A stretch of 64,000 nt of DNA from an uncultured Lachnospiraceae bacterium (GTDB taxonomy: Bacteria > Bacillota > Clostridia > Lachnospirales > Lachnospiraceae), in the NCBI GenBank assembly GCA_905199445.1, contig CAJKGK010000007.1, forward strand, positions 1 to 64,000, read 5' to 3'. Below are positions 43,778-53,718 of this stretch, piece after piece. The position numbers were made by a program, and so were the translations under genes. Every line of letters begins with the position of its first letter. Within the stretch, counting starts at the first letter, position 1. Below the pieces are notes generated by a model. The model had not been told where the DNA came from. It searched no databases and worked only from the letters and a program-made list of their open reading frames with translations.

Positions 43778-44737
43778 ATGGCATCGAAAAAAAATCAGGC
43801 TCCTGATATTCAGCTCAATAAGAAAAGTAAAAAATCTGTATTTAGACAGTGGGCACCGGTCTACATTATGATGCTTCCTGGTCTTTTATACCTGATCATC
43901 AACAACTATCTGCCCATGGCCGGTCTGGTCATCGCTTTTAAGCAACTTAATTTTAATCTTGGTATTTTTGGAAGTCCATGGGTTGGACTTCAAAACTTCG
44001 AATTTTTGTTTAAGACACCAGATGCTTTTGTTATAACAAGAAATACCCTGTTATATAATCTCACATTTATTATCTTAAATCTTATTCTTGGTGTTTTAAT
44101 TGCTATCCTTTTGAATGAAATCCGTGGTAAGAGAGCCAAAACTCTGTATCAGAGTTCCGTGCTTCTTCCTTATCTTATGTCATATGTTATCGTATCTTAC
44201 ATTGTTTATGCATTCTTGAGCGGTGACACAGGTATGATGAATATGTCTATCCTTCCTGCTCTGGGAATGGAACCGATTCAGTGGTATAATGAAGCCAAAT
44301 ACTGGCCGTTTATCATTATTCTTGTTCAGTGCTGGAAGAGCATCGGTTACGGTGTTCTGATTTATACCGCAGGTATTGCCGGCATCGATCCTTCACTGTT
44401 TGAGGCTGCCTCCCTGGACGGTGCCTCAAAGATTCAGCAGATCCGCCATGTGACACTGCCTGCATTGACACCATCCATTATTACACTGACCCTGCTGAGT
44501 ATCGGACGTGTCTTCTATTCTGATTTCAGTTTGTTCTATCAGGTACCGATGAACTCCGGTTCTATTTACAGTACAACACAGACCATCGATACCTATGTAT
44601 ACAGAGGTCTGCTTCAGCTGGGTAATATCAGTATGTCCTCTGCAGCTGGTTTCTATCAGTCCTGCTGTGGTTTTATCCTTGTTTTATGTTCCAACCTGAT
44701 TGTTCGTAAAATCAGTCCGGACAATGCATTATTCTAA
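43778..44737 (+). CDS. ABC sugar transporter permease (LplB-like)
   Basis: A 319-residue inner-membrane permease with six helices. The ATPase-docking EAA loop is EAASLDGASKIQQIRHVTLP near residue 208. The family start YIMMLPGLLYLIINNYLPMAG fits the LplB/YtrA-type group. GAAAGGAG precedes the ATG. No ATPase gene is encoded in the operon; this subfamily usually shares an MsmK-type ATPase encoded elsewhere. Confidence 0.92.
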   Translation: MASKKNQAPDIQLNKKSKKSVFRQWAPVYIMMLPGLLYLIINNYLPMAGLVIAFKQLNFNLGIFGSPWVGLQNFEFLFKTPDAFVITRNTLLYNLTFIILNLILGVLIAILLNEIRGKRAKTLYQSSVLLPYLMSYVIVSYIVYAFLSGDTGMMNMSILPALGMEPIQWYNEAKYWPFIIILVQCWKSIGYGVLIYTAGIAGIDPSLFEAASLDGASKIQQIRHVTLPALTPSIITLTLLSIGRVFYSDFSLFYQVPMNSGSIYSTTQTIDTYVYRGLLQLGNISMSSAAGFYQSCCGFILVLCSNLIVRKISPDNALF

Positions 44738-44755
44738 GAAAGGAGATCATCGGAT

Positions 44756-45649
44756 ATGGTTATAAGTAAAAAACAGAAAGTTTACCAGGTGATTATACAT
44801 ATTGTCCTGATTCTTATGGCACTGTTCATGGTGATGCCTTTCGTATTACTGTTTCTGTGCTCTGTTACCGATGAAACAACACTTGTACTGAACGGTTATT
44901 CCTTTTTTCCGGAAAAGTTCAGTCTTGCTGCCTATGAATACATTATCAGCAGCGGCGGAAAGATTATCCGTGCCTATGGTATGACCTTTGCCATTACAAT
45001 TGTTGGTACTTTAGTGAATACACTGATTTCTTCCCTGCTGGCCTATGGTCTGTCCTTATCAAACCTGCCTGGCCGCAAGGTGCTTTCCTTTATCGTATTC
45101 TTTACCATGCTGTTTAACGGCGGTCTTGTACCGACATATTTGATGTACACAACCTATTTCCACATTACAGATACATTCTTTGCCCTGGTTGTGCCTACAT
45201 TCCTCATGAGCGCCATGAACGTAATCATGATGCGTACATTCTTCCAAACAAGTATTCCGACAGCGCTTTATGAAGCATGTAAGATCGATGGCGGCGGTCA
45301 TTTCCTGATTTACCGCACAATCGTTCTTCCTCTTGGTAAACCGATTCTTGTTTCCATGGGTCTGTTCGCCGGACTGGCTTACTGGAATGACTGGACAAAC
45401 GGTCTTTACTATATCAGTGATAAAAAGGAACTTTGGGGAATTCAGAGCTTACTGAACCAGATGATTACAAACATTCAGTATCTTTCCTCCAATGCTCAGG
45501 CAGCAGCCAATGTGGATATGTCCAAGTTCCCAAGTACAGCCGTACGTATGGCCATTGCCTTTGTGGGTATTATCCCAATCCTGATCGTGTTCCCGTTCCT
45601 GCAGAAATACTTTGCAAAAGGTATTGCACTGGGAGCTGTTAAAGGTTAA
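44756..45649 (+). CDS. ABC sugar transporter permease (YtcP/LplC-like)
   Basis: A 297-residue permease, partner of the preceding gene. It has six membrane segments and the EAA loop EACKIDGGGHFLIYRTIVLPL near residue 180. It begins with the short cytoplasmic tail typical of the carbohydrate CUT1 class. It starts 18 nt after its partner with AAAGGAG. A strong terminator follows. Confidence 0.92.
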   Translation: MVISKKQKVYQVIIHIVLILMALFMVMPFVLLFLCSVTDETTLVLNGYSFFPEKFSLAAYEYIISSGGKIIRAYGMTFAITIVGTLVNTLISSLLAYGLSLSNLPGRKVLSFIVFFTMLFNGGLVPTYLMYTTYFHITDTFFALVVPTFLMSAMNVIMMRTFFQTSIPTALYEACKIDGGGHFLIYRTIVLPLGKPILVSMGLFAGLAYWNDWTNGLYYISDKKELWGIQSLLNQMITNIQYLSSNAQAAANVDMSKFPSTAVRMAIAFVGIIPILIVFPFLQKYFAKGIALGAVKG

Positions 45650-45667
45650 AATGAATACGAGCAGAAA

Positions 45668-45704
45668 GGTCTGTGACATGTTTTTCTGTCACAGGCCTTT
45701 TTTT
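45668..45704 (+). terminator. Terminator of the ABC importer operon
   Basis: GGTCTGTGACA pairs with TGTCACAGGCC, followed by seven T residues. Confidence 0.9.
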
Positions 45705-45796
45705 GTATAGCGAATTTTATGGATTGCCGCATTTTTTATGGACAATCCTAAAATATTATATTTTTTTTATTTTTAACCGAAACGGAGCGATCAATA

Positions 45797-47551
45797 TTGA
45801 AAATAAAATCTGGGAAATATGAGTTTTCCAAGTTGATTGGTTGGATTGTCGGTTCTCTTGTGCTGATTGTTTTTCTGAATTTTGCGGCCAGCTTTCTGGG
45901 AATTTATATGGTCAGCACTCAGGCCAAAGATGCGGGGGATGAAATGATTCGTTCAGGTGTGGAAGAACTGAATCGGATTTTGTCCACTGCGGAGCAGGCA
46001 CTGGCCGGTGAGCTGAGTTATGATACAGACATCACAAGGCTTTCCGTGGCCGGCGGTGCCTTGAACCTGGATTATCTTGAAACCTATTCCATTGTTACAC
46101 GGCTGAAAGAAATTTTGGAGTCATGGAGAAACCAGAGAGATTTTATGCTTCACTATGTGATCTGGATTCCGGATACAGATACAACGATTACAAGCTGCAG
46201 TATTTCCGATGATTATCTCCAGTGGTATGAGATCGAAGATGATTTAAAGACCTATATCACCGAACAGACAAAGACGGATCCTTATGTAACCGGAGGACCC
46301 TGGAAAATTGTAAAGATGGAAGGGGAAAATTTTCTTGTCAACTGTTACCGGATGGAAGGCCGTTACATGGCCAGCTATATACCCGTTGAAAGTCTTTTAT
46401 CCAGTGATCTGTTTGAAAATGGCAATGATTCTGAAGAATATTTCATTTTTCTGGACCAGGATATGGAACCAGTCAATAACAGGGCCTTTGTGGAAAAGGA
46501 GAACATTGATTTTTCCCAGATTGAATACGACCAGCGTAAGCTTGAGCTGTTTAACGGAAGAATCGTGGCAAAGGCGCAGCTGCTGAATGCAGAATTTTCT
46601 ATTGGAATCATTGTGGATGGATATCCGGCGATTATCAGTGTTCTGGGTATACAGACGATCATCGGGGTATTGCTGCTTCTTGCAGGCTTTGCGTATATAT
46701 GGCTTGTGTTTTATATCCGTAAGACTGTGATTAAGCCTATTCAGACTTTTTCGGATAATCTGGAAAAGCTGGAGCAGGATGAAAATTATGCGGTGGCAAC
46801 CCATTATCAGATTAATGAGCTGGGAAAGGCCAGTGAGCTTCTGGCAGATATGGTGGGAAAAATTAAAGGGCTTAAAATTAATATTTATGAGAAAACCCTG
46901 GAGGAACAAAAGATTCAGATGGACTTTTTGTCTCTTCAGATTGAACCCCATTTTTATCTGAACTGCCTGAATATTATTTATAACCTGGCGGAATTGGAAA
47001 AGTACAGGGAAATCCAGACGTTGTCCCGGTGTGTGTCAGACTATCTCAGATATATATTTAAGCATCATAATGATATGGTGCGTTTTGGGGATGAACTGGG
47101 GCATATAAGGAAATATCTGGAAATTCAGAAAATCCGTTACCGTAACGGATTTGACATGAAGATTGATGTGGATGACGAAGTCCTTGGCGCTGTTGTGCCA
47201 CCCCTTTTTATTCAGACTTTTGTGGAAAATTCCATTAAACATACCGTGGACTGGGATGAAGAAATCAGGATTCACCTTCAGGCGGGAATCTGCAGAGGCG
47301 ATGACGGAGAAATGTATGTCGAGGTTCGTATTGAAGATACCGGAGAAGGATTTGAGGCGGAAATTCTTGACAAACTTCAGCATGGCGGAGATATTTCCCA
47401 GGGTGAACGCAGAATCGGTATTATGAATGCCGTGCGTCGTCTCAGACTGGCGTACAAAGACCGTGCGGTGATTCGTTTTTATAATTGCATGCCTCATGGT
47501 GCAGGCGTTTATATCCGTCTGCCCTATGAGAAGATACAGAAAGGAGAGTAA
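45797..47551 (+). CDS. YesM-type sensor histidine kinase
   Basis: A 584-residue membrane kinase. Transmembrane helices lie at about residues 14-36 and 280-305, flanking an extracellular sensor domain. A HAMP linker follows. The phospho-acceptor His is in FLSLQIEPHFYLN near residue 384, and the N-box TFVENSIKH near 476 starts the ATPase domain. The TTG at 45797 follows GGAGCG at 7 nt. It overlaps nothing; the partner regulator starts 2 nt after its stop. YesMN systems next to LplBC importers sense the oligosaccharide and activate its uptake. Confidence 0.9.
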   Translation: MKIKSGKYEFSKLIGWIVGSLVLIVFLNFAASFLGIYMVSTQAKDAGDEMIRSGVEELNRILSTAEQALAGELSYDTDITRLSVAGGALNLDYLETYSIVTRLKEILESWRNQRDFMLHYVIWIPDTDTTITSCSISDDYLQWYEIEDDLKTYITEQTKTDPYVTGGPWKIVKMEGENFLVNCYRMEGRYMASYIPVESLLSSDLFENGNDSEEYFIFLDQDMEPVNNRAFVEKENIDFSQIEYDQRKLELFNGRIVAKAQLLNAEFSIGIIVDGYPAIISVLGIQTIIGVLLLLAGFAYIWLVFYIRKTVIKPIQTFSDNLEKLEQDENYAVATHYQINELGKASELLADMVGKIKGLKINIYEKTLEEQKIQMDFLSLQIEPHFYLNCLNIIYNLAELEKYREIQTLSRCVSDYLRYIFKHHNDMVRFGDELGHIRKYLEIQKIRYRNGFDMKIDVDDEVLGAVVPPLFIQTFVENSIKHTVDWDEEIRIHLQAGICRGDDGEMYVEVRIEDTGEGFEAEILDKLQHGGDISQGERRIGIMNAVRRLRLAYKDRAVIRFYNCMPHGAGVYIRLPYEKIQKGE

Positions 47552-47553
47552 GG

Positions 47554-49134
47554 GTGAATTTACTGATTGTAGATGATGACGCTTATGTGGTTGAGGCGCT
47601 GTCACAAAAAATGGATTGGGAAAGTTTGGGCATTGAAAATGTTTACACTGCCTATAATGTAAAAAGAGCCAAACGGATTATAGAGGATGTTCAGATCCAT
47701 ATTGTGATCTGCGATATTGAAATGCCTAAGGAAAATGGTTTTCAGCTTCTTGAGTGGATCAGAGAGCGCCGCCTTGTGATTCAGCATATTTTCCTTACCA
47801 GCTATGCAGAATTTGAGTATGCAAAAAAAGCCATTGAACTGCGCAGTTTTGCCTATACGCTAAAGCCAATTGCCTATGATGAACTTTCGGCCGAAGTCAG
47901 CCGAGCCGTGAAGGCCGAAGAAGCGGCTCTGGCTGCAGCCAATTATGAGCGGATTTATATGTACTGGAACGATTCAGAGAAAAACCGAAAAGATCTGTTC
48001 TGGATGCGCTATTGTGTCAATGAGGCCTTTTTAAACAGTGAAGAAGCCTGGCAGGGGACCGTAAAACTGGGGCTTCATTACAGTGAAGCTGACCGGTTTA
48101 TTCCCCTGCTGTGCCGATTGGGCGACTATGACAGTGTGGCTAATGAGCTGGGAAAGGGCATGCTGGAGTGGACTTTTAAAAATATTGCAGAAGAGCTTTT
48201 TAAGACAGAAAACAGCAGTATGCAGGCCTTTATATCCATTGGATCCATGGAATGGTTCGTGGTCATTCGGGTGACGGACGGATGGATTAAGGATACCATT
48301 TACCGTCTTACAGGGGAACTGATCGATAAAATTCAGAAGCATTTTAAGGCTTCCCTCAGCTGTATTATGGGCAAATGTACTGGCCTTGAAGATATGCAGA
48401 ATAATTATCGGAGTATGGATAATGTTTTCCACCGAAATATTATGGGGCATAATGATATTTATGAGGTCGATGAGCGGGATTTGCAAAAGGGTACCTATCA
48501 GCCCCCGAATTTCGGGCCGTGGGAAACCTTTTTAAAGGAAGGGGATGAAGCTGCTCTTTTAGATGCGGTGTGCGGATATCTGCACAGGCTTTCAAAGGAA
48601 CGCCATCTTTCTAAAAAGGTACTTCATGCCTTTGTGATGGATCTGATCCAGATGCTTTCATCGGAACTTAAGCAGCGTCAGATTCTATTACATTCTGTGG
48701 GGGATGACTGCTTTGATGTGCTGAAAATCGAGATGGCGACTCAGTCGTTTGACGATGCCAGAAATTATCTTAAAGATGTGATTCATCAGAGTATGGAGGC
48801 CATCCGGCAGAATAAAAAAAGTATGTCTGTCGTTGATCAGGTCAAGGATTATATTGAACATAATCTGGAAAAGGACATTACAAGAGAATCTCTTGCGGAT
48901 ATGGTTTTTCTGAATCCGGATTATCTGGCCAGGGTGTTTAAAAAGGATGTAGGTGAGTCTCTGGGGGCCTTTCTTGTTCGCCGTCGAATCGAGAAGGCTA
49001 AGGAATACCTGGAAAAAACCGATGATCCGGTGAATACAGTAGCTATCAAGGTGGGCTATGATAATTTTTCTTATTTTTCAAAGGTATTTAAGGATATGGT
49101 AGGCGTGACGCCCAAAGAGTACAGGAAGCGGTAA
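47554..49134 (+). CDS. YesN-type AraC-family response regulator
   Basis: A 526-residue regulator. The receiver domain is at residues 1-120 with LLIVDDDAYV and the phospho-acceptor Asp in VICDIEMPKENG. A long middle region follows. Two AraC-type helix-turn-helix motifs lie at the C-terminus (ITRESLADMVFLNPDYLARVFKKDVG, then NTVAIKVGYDNFSYFSKVFKDMVGVTPKEYRK). The GTG at 47554 follows AAGGAG. It is the partner of the upstream kinase and the likely activator of the 41.9-45.6 kb importer. Confidence 0.92.
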   Translation: MNLLIVDDDAYVVEALSQKMDWESLGIENVYTAYNVKRAKRIIEDVQIHIVICDIEMPKENGFQLLEWIRERRLVIQHIFLTSYAEFEYAKKAIELRSFAYTLKPIAYDELSAEVSRAVKAEEAALAAANYERIYMYWNDSEKNRKDLFWMRYCVNEAFLNSEEAWQGTVKLGLHYSEADRFIPLLCRLGDYDSVANELGKGMLEWTFKNIAEELFKTENSSMQAFISIGSMEWFVVIRVTDGWIKDTIYRLTGELIDKIQKHFKASLSCIMGKCTGLEDMQNNYRSMDNVFHRNIMGHNDIYEVDERDLQKGTYQPPNFGPWETFLKEGDEAALLDAVCGYLHRLSKERHLSKKVLHAFVMDLIQMLSSELKQRQILLHSVGDDCFDVLKIEMATQSFDDARNYLKDVIHQSMEAIRQNKKSMSVVDQVKDYIEHNLEKDITRESLADMVFLNPDYLARVFKKDVGESLGAFLVRRRIEKAKEYLEKTDDPVNTVAIKVGYDNFSYFSKVFKDMVGVTPKEYRKR

Positions 49135-49150
49135 AACGCTTCCTTTTTTT
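49123..49150 (+). terminator. Terminator overlapping the end of the response regulator gene
   Basis: AGGAAGCG (49123-49130) pairs with CGCTTCCT (49137-49144), then a T run. The stop codon (49132-49134) lies in the loop. Confidence 0.82.
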
Positions 49151-49279
49151 CACGCTTTTTTCACACAATGGACAGAAATAAATCACAGTTTCATCGAAAA
49201 AAGTTCACAGTCTTCCCATGAATTGAACACAACTTGAGCTTATCATTGTAATGAAGAAAAATGAAGGAGGACGCACAGA

Positions 49280-50323
49280 ATGATAGAGGTTAAAAATCTT
49301 GTAAAGAAGTATGGGGATCACCTGGCGGTGGACCATTTAACCTTTACTGTGGAAAAAGGACAGATTTACGGTTTCCTTGGCCCAAACGGCGCAGGAAAGT
49401 CTACTACAATGAACATCATGACCGGTTATATAGGCGCTACGGAAGGCGCGGTCATTATTGATGGTCATGATATTTTAAAGGAACCGGAAGCTGCCAAAAA
49501 ATGTATTGGATATCTGCCGGAGATTCCGCCGGTTTATCCGGATATGACCGTGGAGGAATATCTGAAATTTTCGGCAGAGCTTAAAGGGATTAAAAAGGAA
49601 AAAAGAGCAGCGCATATTGGAGAGATTATGGAGCGGACAAAAGTTGTGGATGTTCGGAACCGCCTGATTAAAAATCTTTCCAAAGGTTATCGTCAGAGGG
49701 TGGGTCTGGCCAATGCGATTATGGGTTATCCGCCGATTATTATTTTAGATGAGCCTACCGTAGGTCTGGATCCAAAACAGATTATTGAGATTCGTGAGCT
49801 GATTAAAAATTTAGCCAGAGAACATACCATTATTTTAAGCTCCCATATTCTTACAGAGATCAGCGAGGTTTGTGATTATGTGATGATTATTGCTCATGGC
49901 CAGCTGATTGCGGCAGATACGACCGACAATCTGACCAAACTGATGATGGGACAGAATATGTATCATATTTTGGTCAGAGGGGACATGGCAGGCATCAGGG
50001 AAGCCCTGGGGAATGTTGAGGGTATGAAGATTAAAGATATTGCAGTGTCATCGGATCCTGAGGTCTGTGAGCTCAGGATTGAATCCTGTACTGAAAAGGG
50101 TGATGCAGGGGATTTTCGGGAACCACTCTTTTTTACTCTGGCCAAAGCCGGATATCCCATACTGGTTCAGCCTGAACATGCATCTCTGGAAGACATCTTC
50201 CTTGAACTGACCCGGGAACAGACGCCTGTGAACAGCAAAAAAAGCAGAAGACGATTTAAAATCCGGGGGAATGTCTCAGATATAGAAAATAAGGAGGATG
50301 AAGACGATGACAGCGATTTATAA
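49280..50323 (+). CDS. ABC transporter ATPase (GldA-like)
   Basis: A 347-residue ABC ATPase. Walker A is GPNGAGKS near residue 35, the signature is LSKGYRQRVGLANA near 135, and Walker B is IIILDEPTVGLDP near 155. A C-terminal region (about 220-320) is typical of the CcmA/GldA class. It energises the permease encoded next. AAGGAGG precedes the ATG. It is the first gene of a four-gene cassette, and its 3' end overlaps the permease gene by 17 nt. Confidence 0.92.
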   Translation: MIEVKNLVKKYGDHLAVDHLTFTVEKGQIYGFLGPNGAGKSTTMNIMTGYIGATEGAVIIDGHDILKEPEAAKKCIGYLPEIPPVYPDMTVEEYLKFSAELKGIKKEKRAAHIGEIMERTKVVDVRNRLIKNLSKGYRQRVGLANAIMGYPPIIILDEPTVGLDPKQIIEIRELIKNLAREHTIILSSHILTEISEVCDYVMIIAHGQLIAADTTDNLTKLMMGQNMYHILVRGDMAGIREALGNVEGMKIKDIAVSSDPEVCELRIESCTEKGDAGDFREPLFFTLAKAGYPILVQPEHASLEDIFLELTREQTPVNSKKSRRRFKIRGNVSDIENKEDEDDDSDL

Positions 50324-51170
50324 AAAAGAGATTCGGTCATTTTTTACATCAATGATTGGCTGTGTGTTTATCGCCTTTATGGTTGGTGTTGTCAGCCTTT
50401 ATTTTACAGCGATTAATTTGGGCAGCGGATATCCGTATATCAGCTATGCCCTGTCGTCTACGATTGTTTTATTTATGATTTTAATTCCCATACTGACAAT
50501 GAAAAGTATTGCCGAGGACCGTAGACAAAAGACAGACCAGATGCTTTTGACGGCACCGGTAGGGACATGGAAGATTGTTCTGAGCAAATATTTGGCCATG
50601 CTCACCATATTTTGTATACCGGTCATTATTTTTATGTTTTATCCCATTGTGCTTGCTCAGTATGGAACGATTTCCTACAGCATGTCCTATACATCGATTC
50701 TGGGATTTATTCTTGTGGGATTTTTCAGCATTTCCATCGGACTGTTTGTATCGTCCATCACGGAAAGCCAGGTGATTGCTGCGGTTCTCACCTTCCTTAT
50801 TTTGTTTGTATCGTATATGGCTGAGGCTATTGGCGGGCTGATTCCTTCTTCTGCTGTGGCATCCTGGCTCTGCTTTTGCGTGTGTGTGATTATAGGTGCA
50901 CTGATTGTCTATGTGATGACCAAAAACTGGTGGGTCAGTGTGATTTTGGGCATCGTAGGTATTCTGGTTTTGTTGATTGTGCTTGTGGCGGATCAGAGCA
51001 TTTTTGAAGGCGCTTTTGAAAAAGTGCTGGCCAGTCTGTCACTGACTTCCCATTACAGCAACTTCCTTTCCGGTATCATTGATATTCCGGGGATTGTTTA
51101 TTATCTTTCCGGCAGTTTCCTGTTTATATTTTTTACGGTTCAGTCGGTTGAAAAAAGACGCTGGTGTTAA
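50307..51170 (+). CDS. ABC transporter permease (GldF-like)
   Basis: A 287-residue membrane protein with six hydrophobic segments. It begins TAIYKKEIRSFFTSMIGCVFIAF and continues with MKSIAEDRRQKTDQMLLTAPV near residue 65, as in GldF/NosY permeases. The ATG at 50307 is chosen because AAGGAGG (50291-50297) lies 9 nt upstream; the in-frame ATG at 50298 touches that site. It overlaps the ATPase gene by 17 nt. Confidence 0.9.
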   Translation: MTAIYKKEIRSFFTSMIGCVFIAFMVGVVSLYFTAINLGSGYPYISYALSSTIVLFMILIPILTMKSIAEDRRQKTDQMLLTAPVGTWKIVLSKYLAMLTIFCIPVIIFMFYPIVLAQYGTISYSMSYTSILGFILVGFFSISIGLFVSSITESQVIAAVLTFLILFVSYMAEAIGGLIPSSAVASWLCFCVCVIIGALIVYVMTKNWWVSVILGIVGILVLLIVLVADQSIFEGAFEKVLASLSLTSHYSNFLSGIIDIPGIVYYLSGSFLFIFFTVQSVEKRRWC

Positions 51171-51185
51171 GGAGGATTGCACGTA

Positions 51186-52673
51186 ATGAAAGAACAGTTT
51201 AAATCAAAACAGCTTCGCATGGGCTCTTATAATACCACAATGATTATGATTGTGACGGCTATTGTTGTGATGATCAATATGATTGTGGCAAAGCTGCCCA
51301 CACAGTATACCCAGATCGATGTGACAGACAATCAGCTTTACACCATTGGCGAAAAGACGAAGGAACTGGTTTCGGGCCTTGACAAGGATGTGACGCTGTA
51401 CTATATTTGCGAAAATGGCAGTGAAGATGATACTATTTTGCGTATGCTGGAAAAATATGAAGGCTTATCGTCGAAAATTAAGGTTGTTCAGAAGGATCCG
51501 GTTGTTAATCCCAGTTTTACGACGGCCTATACCGATGAGACCGTGCCCAACAACAGTGTTATTGTAGAGTGCGGCAGTCGATATAAATACATTTCCTATA
51601 ATGATATGTATGAAACAAGCGTTGATTATACAACCTATTCCATGCAGACAACGGCCTATGACGGCGAGGGACAGGTGACCAGCGCCATTGATTATGTTTC
51701 TTCGGATAACCTTCCTAAGATGTATGTCCTTCAGGGACATCATGAAGTTACCCTTTCTGACAGTCTGAAGGCGCGCATTGAAAAATCCAATATTGAGACT
51801 CAGGAGCTGAGTCTTCTGACGGAGGAAACGGTTCCTCTTGACTGTGATATTTTAATGATTATCAGTCCGCAGAATGATTTTTCAGATGAGGAAACGGAAA
51901 AGATTCTCAATTACCTTGATCAGGGCGGTAAGGTGTTTTTAACATCCGATTATACAGGCACCGAGATGCCAAATCTGGACCGTATCCTGACGCATTACGG
52001 CCTGACAAGAAATCAGGGACTTGTGGTGGAGAGTGACGGCAGTCATTATTATCCTCAGAGACCGACGTATTTGATTCCTCAGTTTGTAAGCAATGAAATA
52101 ACAAGTACCATGATTTCAGAAAACCGTCTTGTTCTTATGCCTTTTGCCCAGGGAATTACGGTTGGTGATGCACCCAGAGACGGTGTGAATGTCAGTGAGC
52201 TTTTAACAACCAGTGATTCGGCTTATGCAAAGGTGAATGTGAATTCTGATCAGATTGCCAAAGAAGACGGAGATATTGACGGCCCATTTGCGTTAGGTGT
52301 GGCAGTGACCGAAAAAATTGAAGCCGCGGACACATCGACAGAGGACACATCGACAGAGGGTACAGCGGACGCATCAACAGACACAGCAACGGACAAGGAA
52401 GCAAAGCTTATTTATTTTTCGACCAGCAACCTGCTTAACGACACTATGGACGGTATCACATCCGGTGGAAATTATGATCTGATTACAAGTGCTCTAAGCT
52501 GGCTTGGCGGCGAGGCAGCAGCCGTGTCAGTTGAAGCTAAATCGCTGGCTTATACACCCCTTGTAACCACAGCTTCAGATGTGAATCTGTGGGGCGTGAT
52601 CCTGATCGGTGTGATTCCGGCGGCAACACTTCTTGTAGGCATTATAGTCTGGGTTCGGAGGAAAAGACGATGA
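51186..52673 (+). CDS. GldG-family ABC-type auxiliary protein
   Basis: A 495-residue protein. An N-terminal membrane helix (about residues 16-36) is followed by a large extracytoplasmic GldG/DUF4350-like domain (QIDVTDNQLYTIGEKTKEL, LYYICENGSEDD, YVLQGHHEVTL, LMIISPQNDFSDEE). A C-terminal helix and an RRKRR tail close it. A Thr/Asp-rich repeat (STEDTSTEGTADASTDT) sits before the last helix. The ATG at 51186 follows AAGGAGG at 10 nt. Role: probably the extracellular partner of the ABC exporter. Confidence 0.88.
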   Translation: MKEQFKSKQLRMGSYNTTMIMIVTAIVVMINMIVAKLPTQYTQIDVTDNQLYTIGEKTKELVSGLDKDVTLYYICENGSEDDTILRMLEKYEGLSSKIKVVQKDPVVNPSFTTAYTDETVPNNSVIVECGSRYKYISYNDMYETSVDYTTYSMQTTAYDGEGQVTSAIDYVSSDNLPKMYVLQGHHEVTLSDSLKARIEKSNIETQELSLLTEETVPLDCDILMIISPQNDFSDEETEKILNYLDQGGKVFLTSDYTGTEMPNLDRILTHYGLTRNQGLVVESDGSHYYPQRPTYLIPQFVSNEITSTMISENRLVLMPFAQGITVGDAPRDGVNVSELLTTSDSAYAKVNVNSDQIAKEDGDIDGPFALGVAVTEKIEAADTSTEDTSTEGTADASTDTATDKEAKLIYFSTSNLLNDTMDGITSGGNYDLITSALSWLGGEAAAVSVEAKSLAYTPLVTTASDVNLWGVILIGVIPAATLLVGIIVWVRRKRR

Positions 52674-53635
52674 AAAATAAACAGGCGGTAAAGATGGTTG
52701 GGGCTCTGGTTATTCTTGCTGCTTTGATCGGTACCTATTTTGCAGTTAAGGCTTTGAGCATGACTGCGGCCAATAAGGATGCCGATGAAGGTACGATTAC
52801 GGTGAATCCCATGAACAGTGAGGATATTCAGAAGTTTTCTTATATCTATGAAGGTGAGACAATAACCTTTGTGAAAGAGGCGGATACATGGTATTATGAT
52901 GGAGATAGAAATTTTCCGGTAGATCAGTCTGCACTGGCTTCCAAACTCACAAGTGTGTGCAGTATGTCGGCTTCAAGATCTTTTGAAGCCCAGGATGATG
53001 CCCTGGCGGAATATGGTCTGGATGAGCCGTCCAACAAGATAACACTGACAGATCGCAACGGCAAAGAGACGATTCTGGAAGTGGGAGATAAAAACAACCT
53101 GAATAATGAATATTACTGCAGAGTCAATGGGGAAAATACCATTTATACAGTTGGGGCTTTTGTCAGTACCTCTATGGCTTTTGATTTATACAGTGTAGTG
53201 GATATGGCATCATTCCCGTATATTTCCAGTGATCAGATGACAAGTGTAAAAGTTGATCATAACGGTACAGTTACCACATATTCATCGGATAGTGAGGATG
53301 CTGCATCCAGATTTACGGCTGCATCCGGCCTGTATTATACGTCTCATGTTGATTACAACTGTACGGATCCGGCAAGATATGGCCTTGATCAGCCCCAGTA
53401 CAAGATAACAATTGAGTACACGCAAGATCATGCTGAATCAGAAACAGATACAGTATCACAAAGTGAAACGGAAACTGTATCGGAAACGGAAAATGAAACA
53501 GGATACGGGGAAGTTTCTGTGCTCACATTATATGTAGGCCATCAGACCGATGACGGTTACTATTATGTTTGTATGGAAGGCTCTTCCGAAGTAAATCTGA
53601 TGTCTGAAACACTGCTTTCAGGACTTGTGGAATAA
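52670..53635 (+). CDS. DUF4340 domain protein of the GldG cassette
   Basis: A 321-residue protein with an N-terminal membrane helix and two DUF4340-type beta-rich modules (EDIQKFSYIYEGETITFVKEADTWYYDGD; later a repeat after residue 195). A short Ser/Thr/Glu-rich stretch (SETDTVSQSETETVSETE) lies near residue 265. Its ATG overlaps the previous stop as ATGA, so translation is coupled. It usually accompanies GldG; probable extracytoplasmic component, function unknown. Confidence 0.85.
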   Translation: MKNKQAVKMVGALVILAALIGTYFAVKALSMTAANKDADEGTITVNPMNSEDIQKFSYIYEGETITFVKEADTWYYDGDRNFPVDQSALASKLTSVCSMSASRSFEAQDDALAEYGLDEPSNKITLTDRNGKETILEVGDKNNLNNEYYCRVNGENTIYTVGAFVSTSMAFDLYSVVDMASFPYISSDQMTSVKVDHNGTVTTYSSDSEDAASRFTAASGLYYTSHVDYNCTDPARYGLDQPQYKITIEYTQDHAESETDTVSQSETETVSETENETGYGEVSVLTLYVGHQTDDGYYYVCMEGSSEVNLMSETLLSGLVE

Positions 53636-53641
53636 AAGGAT

Positions 53642-53689
53642 CCCCCCGGTATCACAAACGTTTATTGATTTGTGATACCGGGGGGTTTT
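53642..53689. terminator. Bidirectional terminator between the ABC cassette and pta
   Basis: A 17-bp stem (CCCCCCGGTATCACAAA with its complement) and a T run. It serves both converging transcripts. Confidence 0.92.
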
Positions 53690-53718
53690 ATATTTTAGAC
53701 TTTAATATTTAAAGCGTT

